Assembly (NCBI RefSeq): GCF_001905445.1
Contig: NZ_LIVQ01000002.1
Span: forward strand, 496,001 to 560,000
Source of the DNA: Streptomyces sp. CB00455
GTDB lineage: Bacteria; Actinomycetota; Actinomycetes; Streptomycetales; Streptomycetaceae
DNA: 64,000 bases
Direction of reading: 5' to 3'
Positions 53,689-62,145 of the stretch are shown piece by piece. Under the pieces are notes generated by a model that was not told where the DNA came from, searched no databases, and saw only the letters and a program-made list of their open reading frames with translations. The translations under genes were made by a program, and so were the position numbers. The number at the start of each line of letters is the position of its first letter. The first letter of the stretch is position 1.

Positions 53689-54339
53689 GTGACAGCCATC
53701 GAGCAGACCGAGGCAGCGCGTCCGCGGGGCACGCGACTGCCGCGCCGGGCCCGGCGCAACCAGCTCCTGGGCGCGGCCCAGGAGGTCTTCGTCGCGCAGG
53801 GCTACCACGCGGCGGCGATGGACGACATCGCCGAGCGGGCCGGGGTGAGCAAGCCGGTGCTGTACCAGCACTTCCCCGGCAAGCTCGACCTCTACCTGGC
53901 GCTCCTGGACCAGCACTGCGAGGCCCTGCTGCTCGCCGTGCGCACCGCGCTCGCCTCGACGACCGACAACAAGCTGCGCGTCGCCGCCACCATGGACGCC
54001 TACTTCGCGTACGTGGAGGACGAGGGGGGCGCCTTCCGGCTGGTCTTCGAGTCCGACCTGACGAACGAGCCGGCCGTGCGCGAGCGCGTCGACCGCGTCT
54101 CGCTCCAGTGCGCGGAGGCCATCTCGGACGTCATCGCCGAGGACACCGGCCTGTCCAAGGACGAGTCGATGCTGCTGGCCGTGGGCCTGGGCGGTGTCTC
54201 CCAGGTGGTGGCCCGCTACTGGCTGTCCAGTGCGAGCCCGGTCGCCCGGGACACGGCGGTCGGCCTGCTGACCTCGCTGGCCTGGCGCGGCATCGCGGGC
54301 TTCCCCCTGCACGGCTCGGAGCACGGCGCGGAGGCCTGA
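53689..54339 (+). CDS. TetR-family regulator, conserved next to DUF3107
   Basis: A 216-residue TetR protein. The helix-turn-helix is MDDIAERAGVSKPVLYQHFPGKLDLYLALLD (about residues 44-74); the C-terminal domain (FRLVFESDLTNEP...) is the unrecognised effector part. The GTG start was chosen because gggagg lies four bases upstream; the frame is open a further 27 bases. The gene is very conserved in actinobacteria; with DUF3107 it corresponds to Rv3208/Rv3208A. Ligand and targets are unknown. Confidence 0.92.
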   Translation: MTAIEQTEAARPRGTRLPRRARRNQLLGAAQEVFVAQGYHAAAMDDIAERAGVSKPVLYQHFPGKLDLYLALLDQHCEALLLAVRTALASTTDNKLRVAATMDAYFAYVEDEGGAFRLVFESDLTNEPAVRERVDRVSLQCAEAISDVIAEDTGLSKDESMLLAVGLGGVSQVVARYWLSSASPVARDTAVGLLTSLAWRGIAGFPLHGSEHGAEA

Positions 54340-54471
54340 GCCCGCGTACGGCGCCCGTGTGTTCGCTGCCAGCGTGTCCGCTCTGCGCGGTTGCCCTCCC
54401 CTCTCCGGGCTAATGTGGACCGCGTACGGCGCGGCTGATCGCGCGAACAGGATCGTCGGAGGGACAAAGCC

Positions 54472-54699
54472 GTGGAGGTCAAGATCGGCGTGCAGCACGC
54501 ACCCCGGGAGATCGTGCTGGAGAGCGACCTGAGCGCCGAGGAGCTGGAGAGCATCGTCGCCGCCGCGCTGTCCGGCAAGGCGCCGCTGCTCAGCCTCACC
54601 GACATCAAGGGCCGCAAGGTCCTGGTGCCGTCCGACCGCCTGTCGTACGTCGACCTGGGCGAGCCGAGCGCGCGCAAGGTCGGTTTCGGCGCGCTCTGA
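54472..54699 (+). CDS. DUF3107 protein
   Basis: A 75-residue protein of the DUF3107 family, one short alpha/beta domain without cysteines or membrane segments. The conserved parts are VKIGVQHAPREIVLES near the start and GRKVLVPSDRLSYVDLG near the end. The GTG start has ggaggga seven bases upstream. It always follows the TetR gene in actinobacteria as far as I recall (TB9.4 in M. tuberculosis). Function unknown. A long terminator hairpin follows. Confidence 0.9.
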   Translation: MEVKIGVQHAPREIVLESDLSAEELESIVAAALSGKAPLLSLTDIKGRKVLVPSDRLSYVDLGEPSARKVGFGAL

Positions 54700-54731
54700 C
54701 GCAGCGGCACCTGACGTGCCGAGAACTGTCC

Positions 54732-54767
54732 GAAACGGCCCGGTGGTTGATTCCACCGGGCCGTTTC
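54732..54767 (+). terminator. Terminator after DUF3107
   Basis: A perfect 15-bp stem, gaaacggcccggtgg (54732-54746) with its complement at 54753-54767, a six-base loop and a tttccca tail. Confidence 0.85.
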
Positions 54768-54831
54768 CCATTCTTCCGCTTCGGGTAGGACGGCAGTGAC
54801 CCGGTTTGCCCTGACGTGTGGGAGGGACCTC

Positions 54832-55131
54832 ATGCTGCTGATGGAAGCGCTCGGCTCTGCTGTGCTGGGCCTCGCCCTGTCCGTGACAGCCGCGCGACTT
54901 CTGGCCCGCCGACTGCCCGCGCCGAGAGTGGTGCTGGTCAGCGGGGTGCTCGGGGCGCTGTTCGGGGCCTATCTGACGCACTTCGCCCTCGGTCCGGGGC
55001 ACAACACCCTGACGGCGACCTTCGTCGGGGCCGTGCTCGTGGCGGCCGTGGTCCTGTCCCTGCTGCTCCGGCCGTCCTCCGGGCACCGCAGGCCCCCGCA
55101 CCGGACTCCGTTTCTCCCGTCCCGGGGCTGA
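54832..55131 (+). CDS. Small membrane protein, unknown function
   Basis: A 99-residue protein with three predicted helices (about residues 1-24, 34-52 and 60-82) and a basic, Pro-rich tail. The Shine-Dalgarno gggaggg lies six bases before the ATG; the frame is open further upstream but without a better start. No family motif is recognised. It lies between the DUF3107 terminator and the ferritin-like gene (convergent). Likely a real gene because of codon bias and start signals; role unknown. Confidence 0.72.
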   Translation: MLLMEALGSAVLGLALSVTAARLLARRLPAPRVVLVSGVLGALFGAYLTHFALGPGHNTLTATFVGAVLVAAVVLSLLLRPSSGHRRPPHRTPFLPSRG

Positions 55132-55162
55132 CCCGCGAGGCGGTGGGACCCGTGACGGACGG

Positions 55163-55195
55163 CGGCCCCGGAACGCGTGACGCGTTCCGGGGCCG
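55163..55195. terminator. Terminator between the small membrane protein and ferritin-like genes
   Basis: A perfect 15-bp stem, cggccccggaacgcg (55163-55177) with its complement at 55181-55195, and a tga loop. It can serve both strands. Confidence 0.75.
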
Positions 55196-55226
55196 CGGTG
55201 TCGACGCCGGTCAGGCGGTAAAGCGG

Positions 55227-55985
55227 TCAGGCGGCGAGGCCGAGGGCCGCCATCCGCCTGGTGTGCGCCTTGGTGATCCGGGTGAACATCTCGCCGACGG
55301 CCGCGAGGTCGAAGCCCGCGGCCATCCCGTCGACTCCGCCGACCAGCATCGTGGAGAGCGCGTCGCGCTCGGCGACCACGCGCTGGGCCTGCGACAGCGC
55401 CTCTCCCATCAGCCGGCGGGCCCACAGCGCGAGGCGGCCGCCGCAGCGCGGGTCGGCCTCGATCGCGGCGCGCACCTTCTCGACGGCGAAGCCGCCGTGG
55501 CCGGTGTCGTCGAGCACGCCGAGCACGAGGGCGCGGGTGTCGGTGTCCAGGTGGCTGGCGACCTCGCGGTAGAAGTCGCTGGCGATGGAGTCGCCGACGT
55601 ACGCCTTGACCAGACCCTCCAGCCAGTCCGACGGCGCGGTCTGGCGGTGGAAGTCGTCGACGCCCTTCGCGAAGGGCTCCATGGCCGCGGTGGGCGCGAC
55701 GTCGATCGCGGAGAGCCGGTCGCGCAGCCGCTCGAAGTGATGGAACTCGGCGGACGCCATGGCGGCGAGCTCCGCCTTGTCGTCGAGGGTGGGCGCGAGC
55801 TTCGCGTCCTCCGCGAGGCGCTCGAAGGCCGCGAGTTCTCCGTACGCGAGCGCGCCGAGCAGGTCCACGACGGCGGCCCGGTACTGGGGCGAGGCAGAGG
55901 CGGTCGCCCAGTCCTGGGCGGCGATGCCCGCGGGTTCCCCGGAGGCGCTGTCGTCGGCGGGCGAGGCGTTTTCTACGGTCGACAT
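55227..55985 (-). CDS. Ferritin-like-fold protein (Rv3210c-type)
   Basis: A 252-residue four-helix protein. Candidate diiron ligands are in ALAYGELAAFERLAEDAK and MASAEFHHFERLRDRL (E and ExxH patterns), with further Glu/His in the C-terminal pair of helices (for example DDTGHGGF). The fold resembles MiaE-like hydroxylases and ferritin-like proteins conserved in actinobacteria. The start MSTVENAS was chosen as it removes a short upstream extension. It is divergent from the DEAD-box helicase gene, a pairing also kept in mycobacteria (Rv3210c/Rv3211), which might point to tRNA or ribosome work, but this is inference. Confidence 0.85.
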   Translation of the reverse strand: MSTVENASPADDSASGEPAGIAAQDWATASASPQYRAAVVDLLGALAYGELAAFERLAEDAKLAPTLDDKAELAAMASAEFHHFERLRDRLSAIDVAPTAAMEPFAKGVDDFHRQTAPSDWLEGLVKAYVGDSIASDFYREVASHLDTDTRALVLGVLDDTGHGGFAVEKVRAAIEADPRCGGRLALWARRLMGEALSQAQRVVAERDALSTMLVGGVDGMAAGFDLAAVGEMFTRITKAHTRRMAALGLAA

Positions 55986-56372
55986 GCTCCGCACAATAGC
56001 CCGCCGAAAGGCGTCGCAAGCCACCCCTCCCGGTCACCGTCCGGCCACCTGAACGCGCCGACCCGGTGAATTCACCCGACACAGCTGCGCGATTCCGGGG
56101 TACAGTGGTAATGCGCCTGCCGGAAACTCGGCGGGCCATCCGAATGAGGATGCCCGGTCGGTGGCCCGATCGGCTCCAACCGACCCGCCCTCGACGTGGT
56201 GCGTGCGTTCATACGTGCCGCCACACACGAGGGGCCCCCTCAGCGGCTCAAGCGCCTGAGCGAAGGCTTAGTGGTCCCGCGCAGCTTCGTACGTACGTCG
56301 TAGTACTGCAAGCCCGGCACGGTACGACCCCCCTCGCCGCCTCGCGCCGCGTCTCACAGAAGAGGCAGCACC
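55986..56372. other. 387-base divergent intergenic region and helicase leader
   Basis: A gap between the divergent ferritin-like and helicase genes. A likely -10 for the helicase is TACAGT at about 56102-56107, so the message would carry a leader of about 260 bases with several GC-rich inverted repeats and the sequence cgtacgtacgtcgtagtac. No ORF in it shows convincing codon bias. Long structured leaders are common for DEAD-box helicases regulated by cold or RNA state; nothing specific is claimed. Confidence 0.4.
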
Positions 56373-58427
56373 CTGACTACGTTCCGAGACCTCGGGATCC
56401 TTCCCGAGACCGCCGAAGCCCTTGAAGCCGTCGGCATCGTGTCCCCCTTCCCGATCCAGGAGATGACCCTCCCCGTCGCCCTTTCCGGCACGGACGTCAT
56501 CGGCCAGGCCAAGACCGGCACCGGCAAGACGCTGGGCTTCGGCCTCCCCCTGCTGGAGCGGGTCACCGTCCCCGCGGACGTCGAGGCGGGCCGGGCCCGG
56601 CCCGACCAGCTGAGCGACGCGCCGCAGGCCCTCGTGGTGGTTCCGACCCGCGAGCTGTGCACCCAGGTGACGAACGACCTGCTGACCGCGGGCAAGGTCC
56701 GCAACGTCCGCGTCCTCGCCATATACGGCGGCCGCGCGTACGAGCCCCAGGTCGAGGCGCTCAAGAAGGGCGTCGACATCATCGTCGGCACCCCGGGCCG
56801 CCTGCTCGACCTCGCCGGCCAGAAGAAGCTCGACCTGTCGCACATCCGCGCCCTCGTCCTGGACGAGGCCGACGAGATGCTCGACCTGGGCTTCCTGCCG
56901 GATGTCGAGAAGATCATCAATTACCTGCCGCCCAAGCGCCAGACGATGCTGTTCTCGGCGACCATGCCGGGCGCGGTCATCGGCCTGGCCCGCCGGTACA
57001 TGTCGCAGCCGACGCACATCAGCGCCGCCTCGGACGACGGTGAGGGCGCCACCGTCGCCAACACCACGCAGCACGTCTTCCGTGCGCACAACATGGACAA
57101 GCCGGAGCTCGTCTCCCGCATCCTGCAGGCCGAGGGCCGTGGCCTGGCCATGATCTTCTGCCGTACCAAGCGCACGGCGGCCGACATCGCCGAGCAGCTG
57201 GAGAAGCGCGGCTTCGCCTCGGGCGCCGTCCACGGCGACCTGGGCCAGGGCGCCCGCGAGCAGGCGCTGCGCGCCTTCCGCAACGGCAAGGTGGACGTGC
57301 TGGTGTGCACGGACGTCGCCGCGCGCGGTATCGATGTCGAGGGTGTCACCCACGTCATCAACTACCAGACGCCGGAGGACGAGAAGACCTTCCTGCACCG
57401 CGTGGGCCGTACCGGCCGTGCGGGCAGGAAGGGCATCGCCGTCACGCTCGTCGACTGGGACGACATCCCGCGCTGGCAGCTGATCAACAAGGCGCTGGAG
57501 CTGGACTTCCACGACCCGGTCGAGACGTACTCCACGTCCCCGCACCTGTTCGAGCAGATGAACATCCCGGCCGGCACCAAGGGCGTCCTGCCGCGCGCCG
57601 ACCGCACGCGGGCCGGCCTGAAGGCGGAGGACCTGGAGGACCTGGGCGAGACCGGCGGCCGCGGTGGCCGTGGCGGTCGCGGCCCGGCCCCGGCCGCGGC
57701 GGCTCCGCCCGCCGAGGAGCGTGCGGCCCGTACCCGCGCGCCGCGCCAGCGCCGCCGTACGCGGGGCGGGACGGAGCTGGGCGCCGAGTCCGCTGCCGTC
57801 ACCCCCGTGGCGCAGGCCCCCGAGGCTCCGGCCGCCGACGAGCCGCGCAGGCCGCGCCGCCGCCGGACCCGTGTGTCGGCCGATGCCGTGGCCGCCACCG
57901 CGGTCGCCGAGGCCGCTTCGGCCGCCGTGGCCGAGGCCGCCCCGGCCACGGTCGTGGCGCAGGCCCAGGCGGTGGACGCCGCTCCGGCCGCCGTCGTGGC
58001 GCAGGCCCCCGCGGCCGACGCCGCTGCGGTGTCCGAGGAGGCTGCGGTCAAGCCGAAGCGCACCCGTGCCCGCAAGGCGGCCGCCCCGGCCGCCGATGCG
58101 GCTGCGGCCCCGGCCCCGGCGGCCGAGGAGACCCCGGCCAAGCCGGCGACGCGCGCCCGCACCCGCAAGGCCGTGCAGTCCGCCCCGGCGGCTCCCGCCG
58201 CGGCCCCGGTCGAGACGGACGTGGAGCCGCCCCGCCGTCTGCGCCCCCGCAAGGTGGTGGCGGCCGCGCCGGAGCCGGACTTCCAGATGGCTCCGCTCGT
58301 GGAGCCGGTCAGGCCCGTCCGCACCCGGACCCGCAAGGCTCCCGAGGCCGCCGCCGCGGCCGAGGAGGCTCCGGTCAAGCCGAAGCGCACCCGCACCCGC
58401 AAGACCGCGGCAGCGCCCGAGGCGTAA
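56373..58427 (+). CDS. DEAD-box RNA helicase (RhlE-like), apparently starting at CTG
   Basis: A 684-residue RNA helicase. N-terminal to the core are FRDLGILPETAEALEAVGI and the Q motif PFPIQEMTLP. Motifs: AKTGTGKTLGF (I), VVPTRELC (Ia), VLDEADEML (DEAD), FSATMP (SAT), then CTDVAARGID and HRVGRTGRAG (VI). The core ends near residue 430. A low-complexity Ala/Pro/Arg tail follows with repeats of the KPKRTRxRK type, probably an RNA-binding arm. In-frame ATG or GTG starts would cut the Q motif, while agaagagg lies seven bases before CTG at 56373, so CTG is the best start. Divergent ferritin-like neighbour. Confidence 0.92.
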   Translation: MTTFRDLGILPETAEALEAVGIVSPFPIQEMTLPVALSGTDVIGQAKTGTGKTLGFGLPLLERVTVPADVEAGRARPDQLSDAPQALVVVPTRELCTQVTNDLLTAGKVRNVRVLAIYGGRAYEPQVEALKKGVDIIVGTPGRLLDLAGQKKLDLSHIRALVLDEADEMLDLGFLPDVEKIINYLPPKRQTMLFSATMPGAVIGLARRYMSQPTHISAASDDGEGATVANTTQHVFRAHNMDKPELVSRILQAEGRGLAMIFCRTKRTAADIAEQLEKRGFASGAVHGDLGQGAREQALRAFRNGKVDVLVCTDVAARGIDVEGVTHVINYQTPEDEKTFLHRVGRTGRAGRKGIAVTLVDWDDIPRWQLINKALELDFHDPVETYSTSPHLFEQMNIPAGTKGVLPRADRTRAGLKAEDLEDLGETGGRGGRGGRGPAPAAAAPPAEERAARTRAPRQRRRTRGGTELGAESAAVTPVAQAPEAPAADEPRRPRRRRTRVSADAVAATAVAEAASAAVAEAAPATVVAQAQAVDAAPAAVVAQAPAADAAAVSEEAAVKPKRTRARKAAAPAADAAAAPAPAAEETPAKPATRARTRKAVQSAPAAPAAAPVETDVEPPRRLRPRKVVAAAPEPDFQMAPLVEPVRPVRTRTRKAPEAAAAAEEAPVKPKRTRTRKTAAAPEA

Positions 58428-58447
58428 GCAGGACCCGCAGCACCGTT

Positions 58448-58486
58448 CGACGGCCCGGCCCCCCGATCCGGGGGGCCGGGCCGTCG
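58448..58486 (+). terminator. Terminator after the helicase gene
   Basis: A perfect 17-bp stem, cgacggcccggcccccc (58448-58464) with its complement at 58470-58486, and a gatcc loop. Confidence 0.85.
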
Positions 58487-58520
58487 GCGTATCCGCCTGT
58501 CACCTCCGCGTACGGGCCGG

Positions 58521-58526
58521 TAACCT
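58521..58526 (+). promoter_or_regulatory. -10 element of a leaderless hydrolase gene
   Basis: TAACCT fits TANNNT and stands exactly six bases before the ATG, with no Shine-Dalgarno. It also follows directly on the helicase terminator. Confidence 0.5.
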
Positions 58527-58532
58527 CTGGCC

Positions 58533-59387
58533 ATGAGCAAGCCGCCGCACCTCGCCCTGCCGCCCGCCGCCCGCGGCTACCGCCTCCCCACCGAGCGGGG
58601 CGACTTCGCCGTGCACGAGGCGGGCGAGCCCCTGCGCGGCACCGTCCTGCTGGTACCGGGCTACACCGGCAGCAAGGAGGACTTCATCGCCCTCCTGGAG
58701 CCGCTGGCCGAGGCCGGCTACCGGGTGCTCGCCGTCGACGGCCGTGGCCAGTACGAGACCCCCGGGCCCCGCGACGAGGCGGCGTACGCGCTGGAGGAGC
58801 TGGCGCTGGACGTCCTCGCCCAGGTCCGCGCGCTGGGGGCGGACCGGGTGCACCTGGTGGGCCACTCGCTCGGCGGGCTGGTCTCCCGCGCCGCCGTGCT
58901 GCGCGACGCCGCTCCTTTCGCCTCGCTGACCCTGATGAGCAGCGGGCCCGCCGCGATCTCCGAGGAGCAGCAGGGGCGGACCAAACTGCTGGTGGCCGCT
59001 TTGGAGACGCTGCGCGAGGACATGGGTTCGGTGTGGGCGGCGATGCGCGCCCAGGACCCGCAGGACGCCGTCCCGGATCCCCCCGAGCTGGCGCAGTTCC
59101 TGCGCGAGCGGTGGATGGCGACCGTTCCCGAGCAGCTGATCGCGACGGGCCGGGCCCTGATCTGCGAGCCGGACCGGGTCGCGGAGCTGGCGGCCGTGCC
59201 GCTGCCCAAGCTGGTGTTGTCCGGAGCGGTGGACTACGCCTGGCCGGTGCCGCTGATGGACGACATGGCGGCTCGCCTGGGTGCGGAGCGGGTGGTCGTC
59301 GAGGGCGCCGAGCATTCCCCCAACGCGGAGGAGCCGCAGGTCACGGCGGGTGCGCTGGTGGCGTTCTGGGCGTCCCGCACCGCCTAG
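58533..59387 (+). CDS. Alpha/beta hydrolase
   Basis: A 284-residue cytosolic hydrolase. Motifs: LVPGYTGSKEDF (oxyanion), VGHSLGGLVSRAA (nucleophile Ser), a late SGAVDYAWPVPL (the Asp segment) and EGAEHSPNAEEP (His). The family includes esterases and lysophospholipase-like enzymes; the substrate is unknown. The mRNA is probably leaderless. It stands alone after the helicase terminator. An AT-rich promoter region follows. Confidence 0.9.
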   Translation: MSKPPHLALPPAARGYRLPTERGDFAVHEAGEPLRGTVLLVPGYTGSKEDFIALLEPLAEAGYRVLAVDGRGQYETPGPRDEAAYALEELALDVLAQVRALGADRVHLVGHSLGGLVSRAAVLRDAAPFASLTLMSSGPAAISEEQQGRTKLLVAALETLREDMGSVWAAMRAQDPQDAVPDPPELAQFLRERWMATVPEQLIATGRALICEPDRVAELAAVPLPKLVLSGAVDYAWPVPLMDDMAARLGAERVVVEGAEHSPNAEEPQVTAGALVAFWASRTA

Positions 59388-59488
59388 TCCTTAGCCAGTG
59401 AAAAAATTTCCTTAGCGTAGGGAATGTTTGCCCCTCTATACTTCGTTACACCCTGTACAAGGAGATCACTGACGAAGGGAGAAGCCCC

Positions 59489-59641
59489 ATGCGCTTCGAA
59501 ATTCTGCGCCTGGACGATGTCGACGGAAGCGCCGTGGACTGCACCGTCGTGGACGCGGCCTCCGTCAACCGGATCGTGCAGCAGGCCGCCTACGTCGGCC
59601 AGCGCATTTTGATCCGACCGGCCGGACCGGCTTCCAGCTGA
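59489..59641 (+). CDS. 50-residue conserved-looking small protein
   Basis: A 50-residue ORF beginning MRFEILRLDDVDG and ending IRPAGPASS. It has a good Shine-Dalgarno (aagggag, seven bases upstream), correct G/C third-position bias and a terminator downstream. I recall similar short proteins with the RLDDVDG and VNRIVQQAA pattern in other streptomycetes, so it is likely real. No signal peptide, cysteine pair or known domain; one Cys in VDCTVVDA. It is the only gene in its unit. Function unknown. Confidence 0.72.
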   Translation: MRFEILRLDDVDGSAVDCTVVDAASVNRIVQQAAYVGQRILIRPAGPASS

Positions 59642-59711
59642 CGCCTGCTTCACCGCACGACGCGCCGACCGGCGCGCCGCGCGCAGCGCTGCATCGCATC
59701 GACTGACGTTC

Positions 59712-59741
59712 ACGCCCCCGCACCGACCGGTGCGGGGGCGT
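59712..59741. terminator. Terminator between the 50-residue ORF and marC
   Basis: A perfect 13-bp stem, acgcccccgcacc (59712-59724) with its complement at 59729-59741, and a gacc loop between convergent genes. Confidence 0.8.
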
Positions 59742-59772
59742 TCGCTTGCGCGTCGCCGGGCGACGCGGCGGA

Positions 59773-60378
59773 TCAGGCGCCCCGGACGACCTGGAGCACG
59801 CCGTTGATGATCTGCTGCACGGCGATCGCGGAGAGCATCATGCCCGCGAGCCGTGTCACGAGGACGACGCCGCCGTCCTTGATGACGCGGATGATCACCA
59901 GCGAGTAGCGCATGGTGATCCACAGGACGACGTGCATCGCGATGATCGCGGACCAGACGGACAGCTGTCCGCTGACTCCGTCGGCCTTCTGCACGGCCAG
60001 GATCACCGACACGATCGCGCCCGGGCCGGCCAGCAGCGGCATGCCCAGCGGGACGAGGGCGACGTTCACGTCCTTGGTCTGCTTGGGCTCGTCGGTCTTG
60101 CCGGTGAGCAGGTCCAGCGCGATCAGCAGGAGCAGCAGGCCACCGGCGATCATCAGCGCCGGGACGGAGACGTGCAGGTAGTCCAGGATCTGCTGGCCGC
60201 AGACGCCGAAGACGGCGATGACGCCGAAGGCCACGCAGACGGCCTGCCAGGCCATCCGGCGCTGCACCTTGGCGGGACGGCCGGAGGTCAGCGCGAGGAA
60301 GATCGGCGTGATGCCCGGCGGGTCCATAATCACAAAAAGGGTGAGAAAAAGGGATCCGAAGACGGCGAAGTCGAACAC
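59773..60378 (-). CDS. MarC-family integral membrane protein
   Basis: A 201-residue protein with six hydrophobic helices, in the MarC/NAAT family (UPF0056). Markers: FVIMDPPGITPIFLAL in helix 1 and VPLGMPLLAGPGAI in helix 4, the two half-helical Pro/Gly motifs of the inverted repeat. Despite its name, MarC is not known to confer resistance; transport of small substrates is assumed. The GTG was chosen for the aagg seven bases upstream; the frame is open into the PHP gene. It lies 86 bases downstream of the PHP gene on the same strand. Confidence 0.92.
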   Translation of the reverse strand: MFDFAVFGSLFLTLFVIMDPPGITPIFLALTSGRPAKVQRRMAWQAVCVAFGVIAVFGVCGQQILDYLHVSVPALMIAGGLLLLLIALDLLTGKTDEPKQTKDVNVALVPLGMPLLAGPGAIVSVILAVQKADGVSGQLSVWSAIIAMHVVLWITMRYSLVIIRVIKDGGVVLVTRLAGMMLSAIAVQQIINGVLQVVRGA

Positions 60379-60464
60379 AGTGATGCCTTGCAGGAGAGAG
60401 GGGTGTGGCGAAGACAAGGGGTGGGCGCGGCGGAGCCGGCCCCAGTGCGGACGAAGGGGCGGGT

Positions 60465-61328
60465 CTAGCCCTCGCGTCCGCCGGCGCCCGGCACGGGGAA
60501 GGCCCCGGTCGCGCGGCGCGTGATCTCGCCGTAGATCTCGGGGTCGGTCGTGTACTCCCCGAGGCGGCAGGTCTTGCGGCTGCCGTGGTAGTCGCTGGAC
60601 CCGGTGGTCAGCAGCCCGAGGTCGGCCGCCAGGCCGCGCAGGCGGGCCCGGGTGGCGGCGTCGTGGTCCATGTGGTCCACCTCGATGCCGTCCAGGCCCG
60701 CCGCCGCCAGCTCGGCCACCGCGCTCTCCGGTACGCACCGGCCGCGCTTGACCGCCGCGGGGTGCGCGAAGACGGTGACCCCGCCGGCCGCCTTGACCAG
60801 GCGTATGGCGTCGAAGGGGTCGAGCTCGTGCTTCCCGGCGTACGCCCGCCCGCCGTCGGCGAGCCACTGGGGCGTGAAGGCGTCCGAGACGGTGGGGACG
60901 ACGCCCAGCTCGACGAGCGCGGTCGCGATGTGCGGCCGCCCCACGGAGCCGTCGCCGGCGATCCTGGCCACCTGCTCCCAGGTGATGTCCACGCCGAGCG
61001 CCCGGAGTTTGCCGACCATGGCCTGCGCGCGGGGGGTGCGGTCGTCCCGGACGAGCTCGCGCTCCCGGGCCAGCTCGGGCTCCAGCGGGTCGAAGAGGTA
61101 CGCCAGCATGTGCAGCCCGACCCCGTCGAGCCGGCACGACAGCTCGGCCCCCGTCACCAGCGTCAGTCCGGCGGGAAGGGCGGCGAGCGCCCCGGCATGG
61201 CCGGCCACGGTGTCGTGGTCGGTCAGCGCCACCACGTCCAGTCCGGCCGCGGCGGCGCCCCGCACGAGCTCGGCGGGGGTGTCCGTACCGTCGGAGGCCG
61301 TGGAGTGGGCGTGCAGGTCGATGCGCAC
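60465..61328 (-). CDS. PHP-domain phosphoesterase
   Basis: A 287-residue metal-dependent phosphoesterase of the PHP family. Metal sites: DLHAHSTASDGT at the N-terminus (HxH), ALTDHDT, a Glu in TGAELSC, VFAHPAAVKRG, and SSDYHGSRK near the end. Stand-alone PHP proteins of this length hydrolyse short nucleotides or nucleoside bisphosphates, for example 3',5'-nucleotidases. The start is GTG. It may form one transcript with marC downstream. Exact substrate not readable. Confidence 0.9.
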   Translation of the reverse strand: MRIDLHAHSTASDGTDTPAELVRGAAAAGLDVVALTDHDTVAGHAGALAALPAGLTLVTGAELSCRLDGVGLHMLAYLFDPLEPELARERELVRDDRTPRAQAMVGKLRALGVDITWEQVARIAGDGSVGRPHIATALVELGVVPTVSDAFTPQWLADGGRAYAGKHELDPFDAIRLVKAAGGVTVFAHPAAVKRGRCVPESAVAELAAAGLDGIEVDHMDHDAATRARLRGLAADLGLLTTGSSDYHGSRKTCRLGEYTTDPEIYGEITRRATGAFPVPGAGGREG

Positions 61329-61442
61329 AGCCTGGCTCCATGGGTCGTACGTACGGGGGACGCTCCAGGATAACCGGGCCGGGGCTTCCCCCCGCTCGGC
61401 GCCGCCCGCCGGGTGCCCGCGCCCCGGTAGGGCGGCCGGCGG

Positions 61443-62087
61443 CTACGCCGGGCCGAGGACGCGCGGGCTCAGGGCCCCGCACGGCAGGAGCTCGATCTCG
61501 GCGCCCGCGTCGCGCAGGTCCGTCAGGACGAGCTCGTCGTACATCAGGAGGCCCGACTGCTCCGGCCAGACGATCGCCCAGAGCCACAGGCCCCGGGCCT
61601 CGCCGGCGAAGACGGCCCGGTCGTCGGGGGCTCCCTTGACGTGCCACAGCGGTGTCGGGCGGCCCGCCGCGACCACCTTGGCGTGCGGCGGCGCCGACAC
61701 GTCGATGCCGGAGCCGGGGTCGGGGCCGTCGATGCCCGCGAAGTGCGCGCCCAGTCCCACACCCAGTTCCTCGGCGACCAGCAGCAGCTCGCCCATGCCG
61801 CCGAGCGGGCCGGGGCCCGAGCAGGCCACCGCCGTCGCCCGTCCCCCGCTGCGGTCGTCACCGGCGGAGGCGACCCCGGTGAACAGCCACCCCACGGGCA
61901 GCGGCCACGGCATCCACACCGGCACCCGCGTGCGGTGCACGACGACGCCCAGGCCCTCGACGCTGGGCGGGATGACGGGCTGCAGGGGGTGGACGGCGCC
62001 GTGGACCGCGCACTGCCAGGAGTCGGAGAAGAGACCGGGCGCTCTGACCCGGCCACCGCACTTCGGGCAACTCGGTTCGCCCCTCAT
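61443..62087 (-). CDS. DUF6758 family protein
   Basis: A 214-residue protein with an N-terminal zinc knuckle: CPKCGGRVRAPGLFSDSWQCAVHG (two Cys pairs with a His). The rest is a mixed alpha/beta region with no catalytic motif (PWPLPVGWLFTGVAS, then WHVKGAPDDRAVFAGEARGLWLWAIVWPEQS). It matches what I recall of DUF6758, a streptomycete family. The ATG follows a Shine-Dalgarno-like gaggag about 11 bases upstream. It lies between the SUFU-domain and PHP genes on the same strand. Function unknown. Confidence 0.82.
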   Translation of the reverse strand: MRGEPSCPKCGGRVRAPGLFSDSWQCAVHGAVHPLQPVIPPSVEGLGVVVHRTRVPVWMPWPLPVGWLFTGVASAGDDRSGGRATAVACSGPGPLGGMGELLLVAEELGVGLGAHFAGIDGPDPGSGIDVSAPPHAKVVAAGRPTPLWHVKGAPDDRAVFAGEARGLWLWAIVWPEQSGLLMYDELVLTDLRDAGAEIELLPCGALSPRVLGPA

Positions 62088-62145
62088 GGAAAGCCACGCT
62101 CCTCCCCGCCCGGCGCCCCGTCAAGACGCGATCACCCGTCCGGGC

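Noticed and set aside
56066..56425. 119-codon ORF in the helicase leader
   Set aside because: Poor codon bias, no Shine-Dalgarno, and it overlaps the helicase start in another frame.
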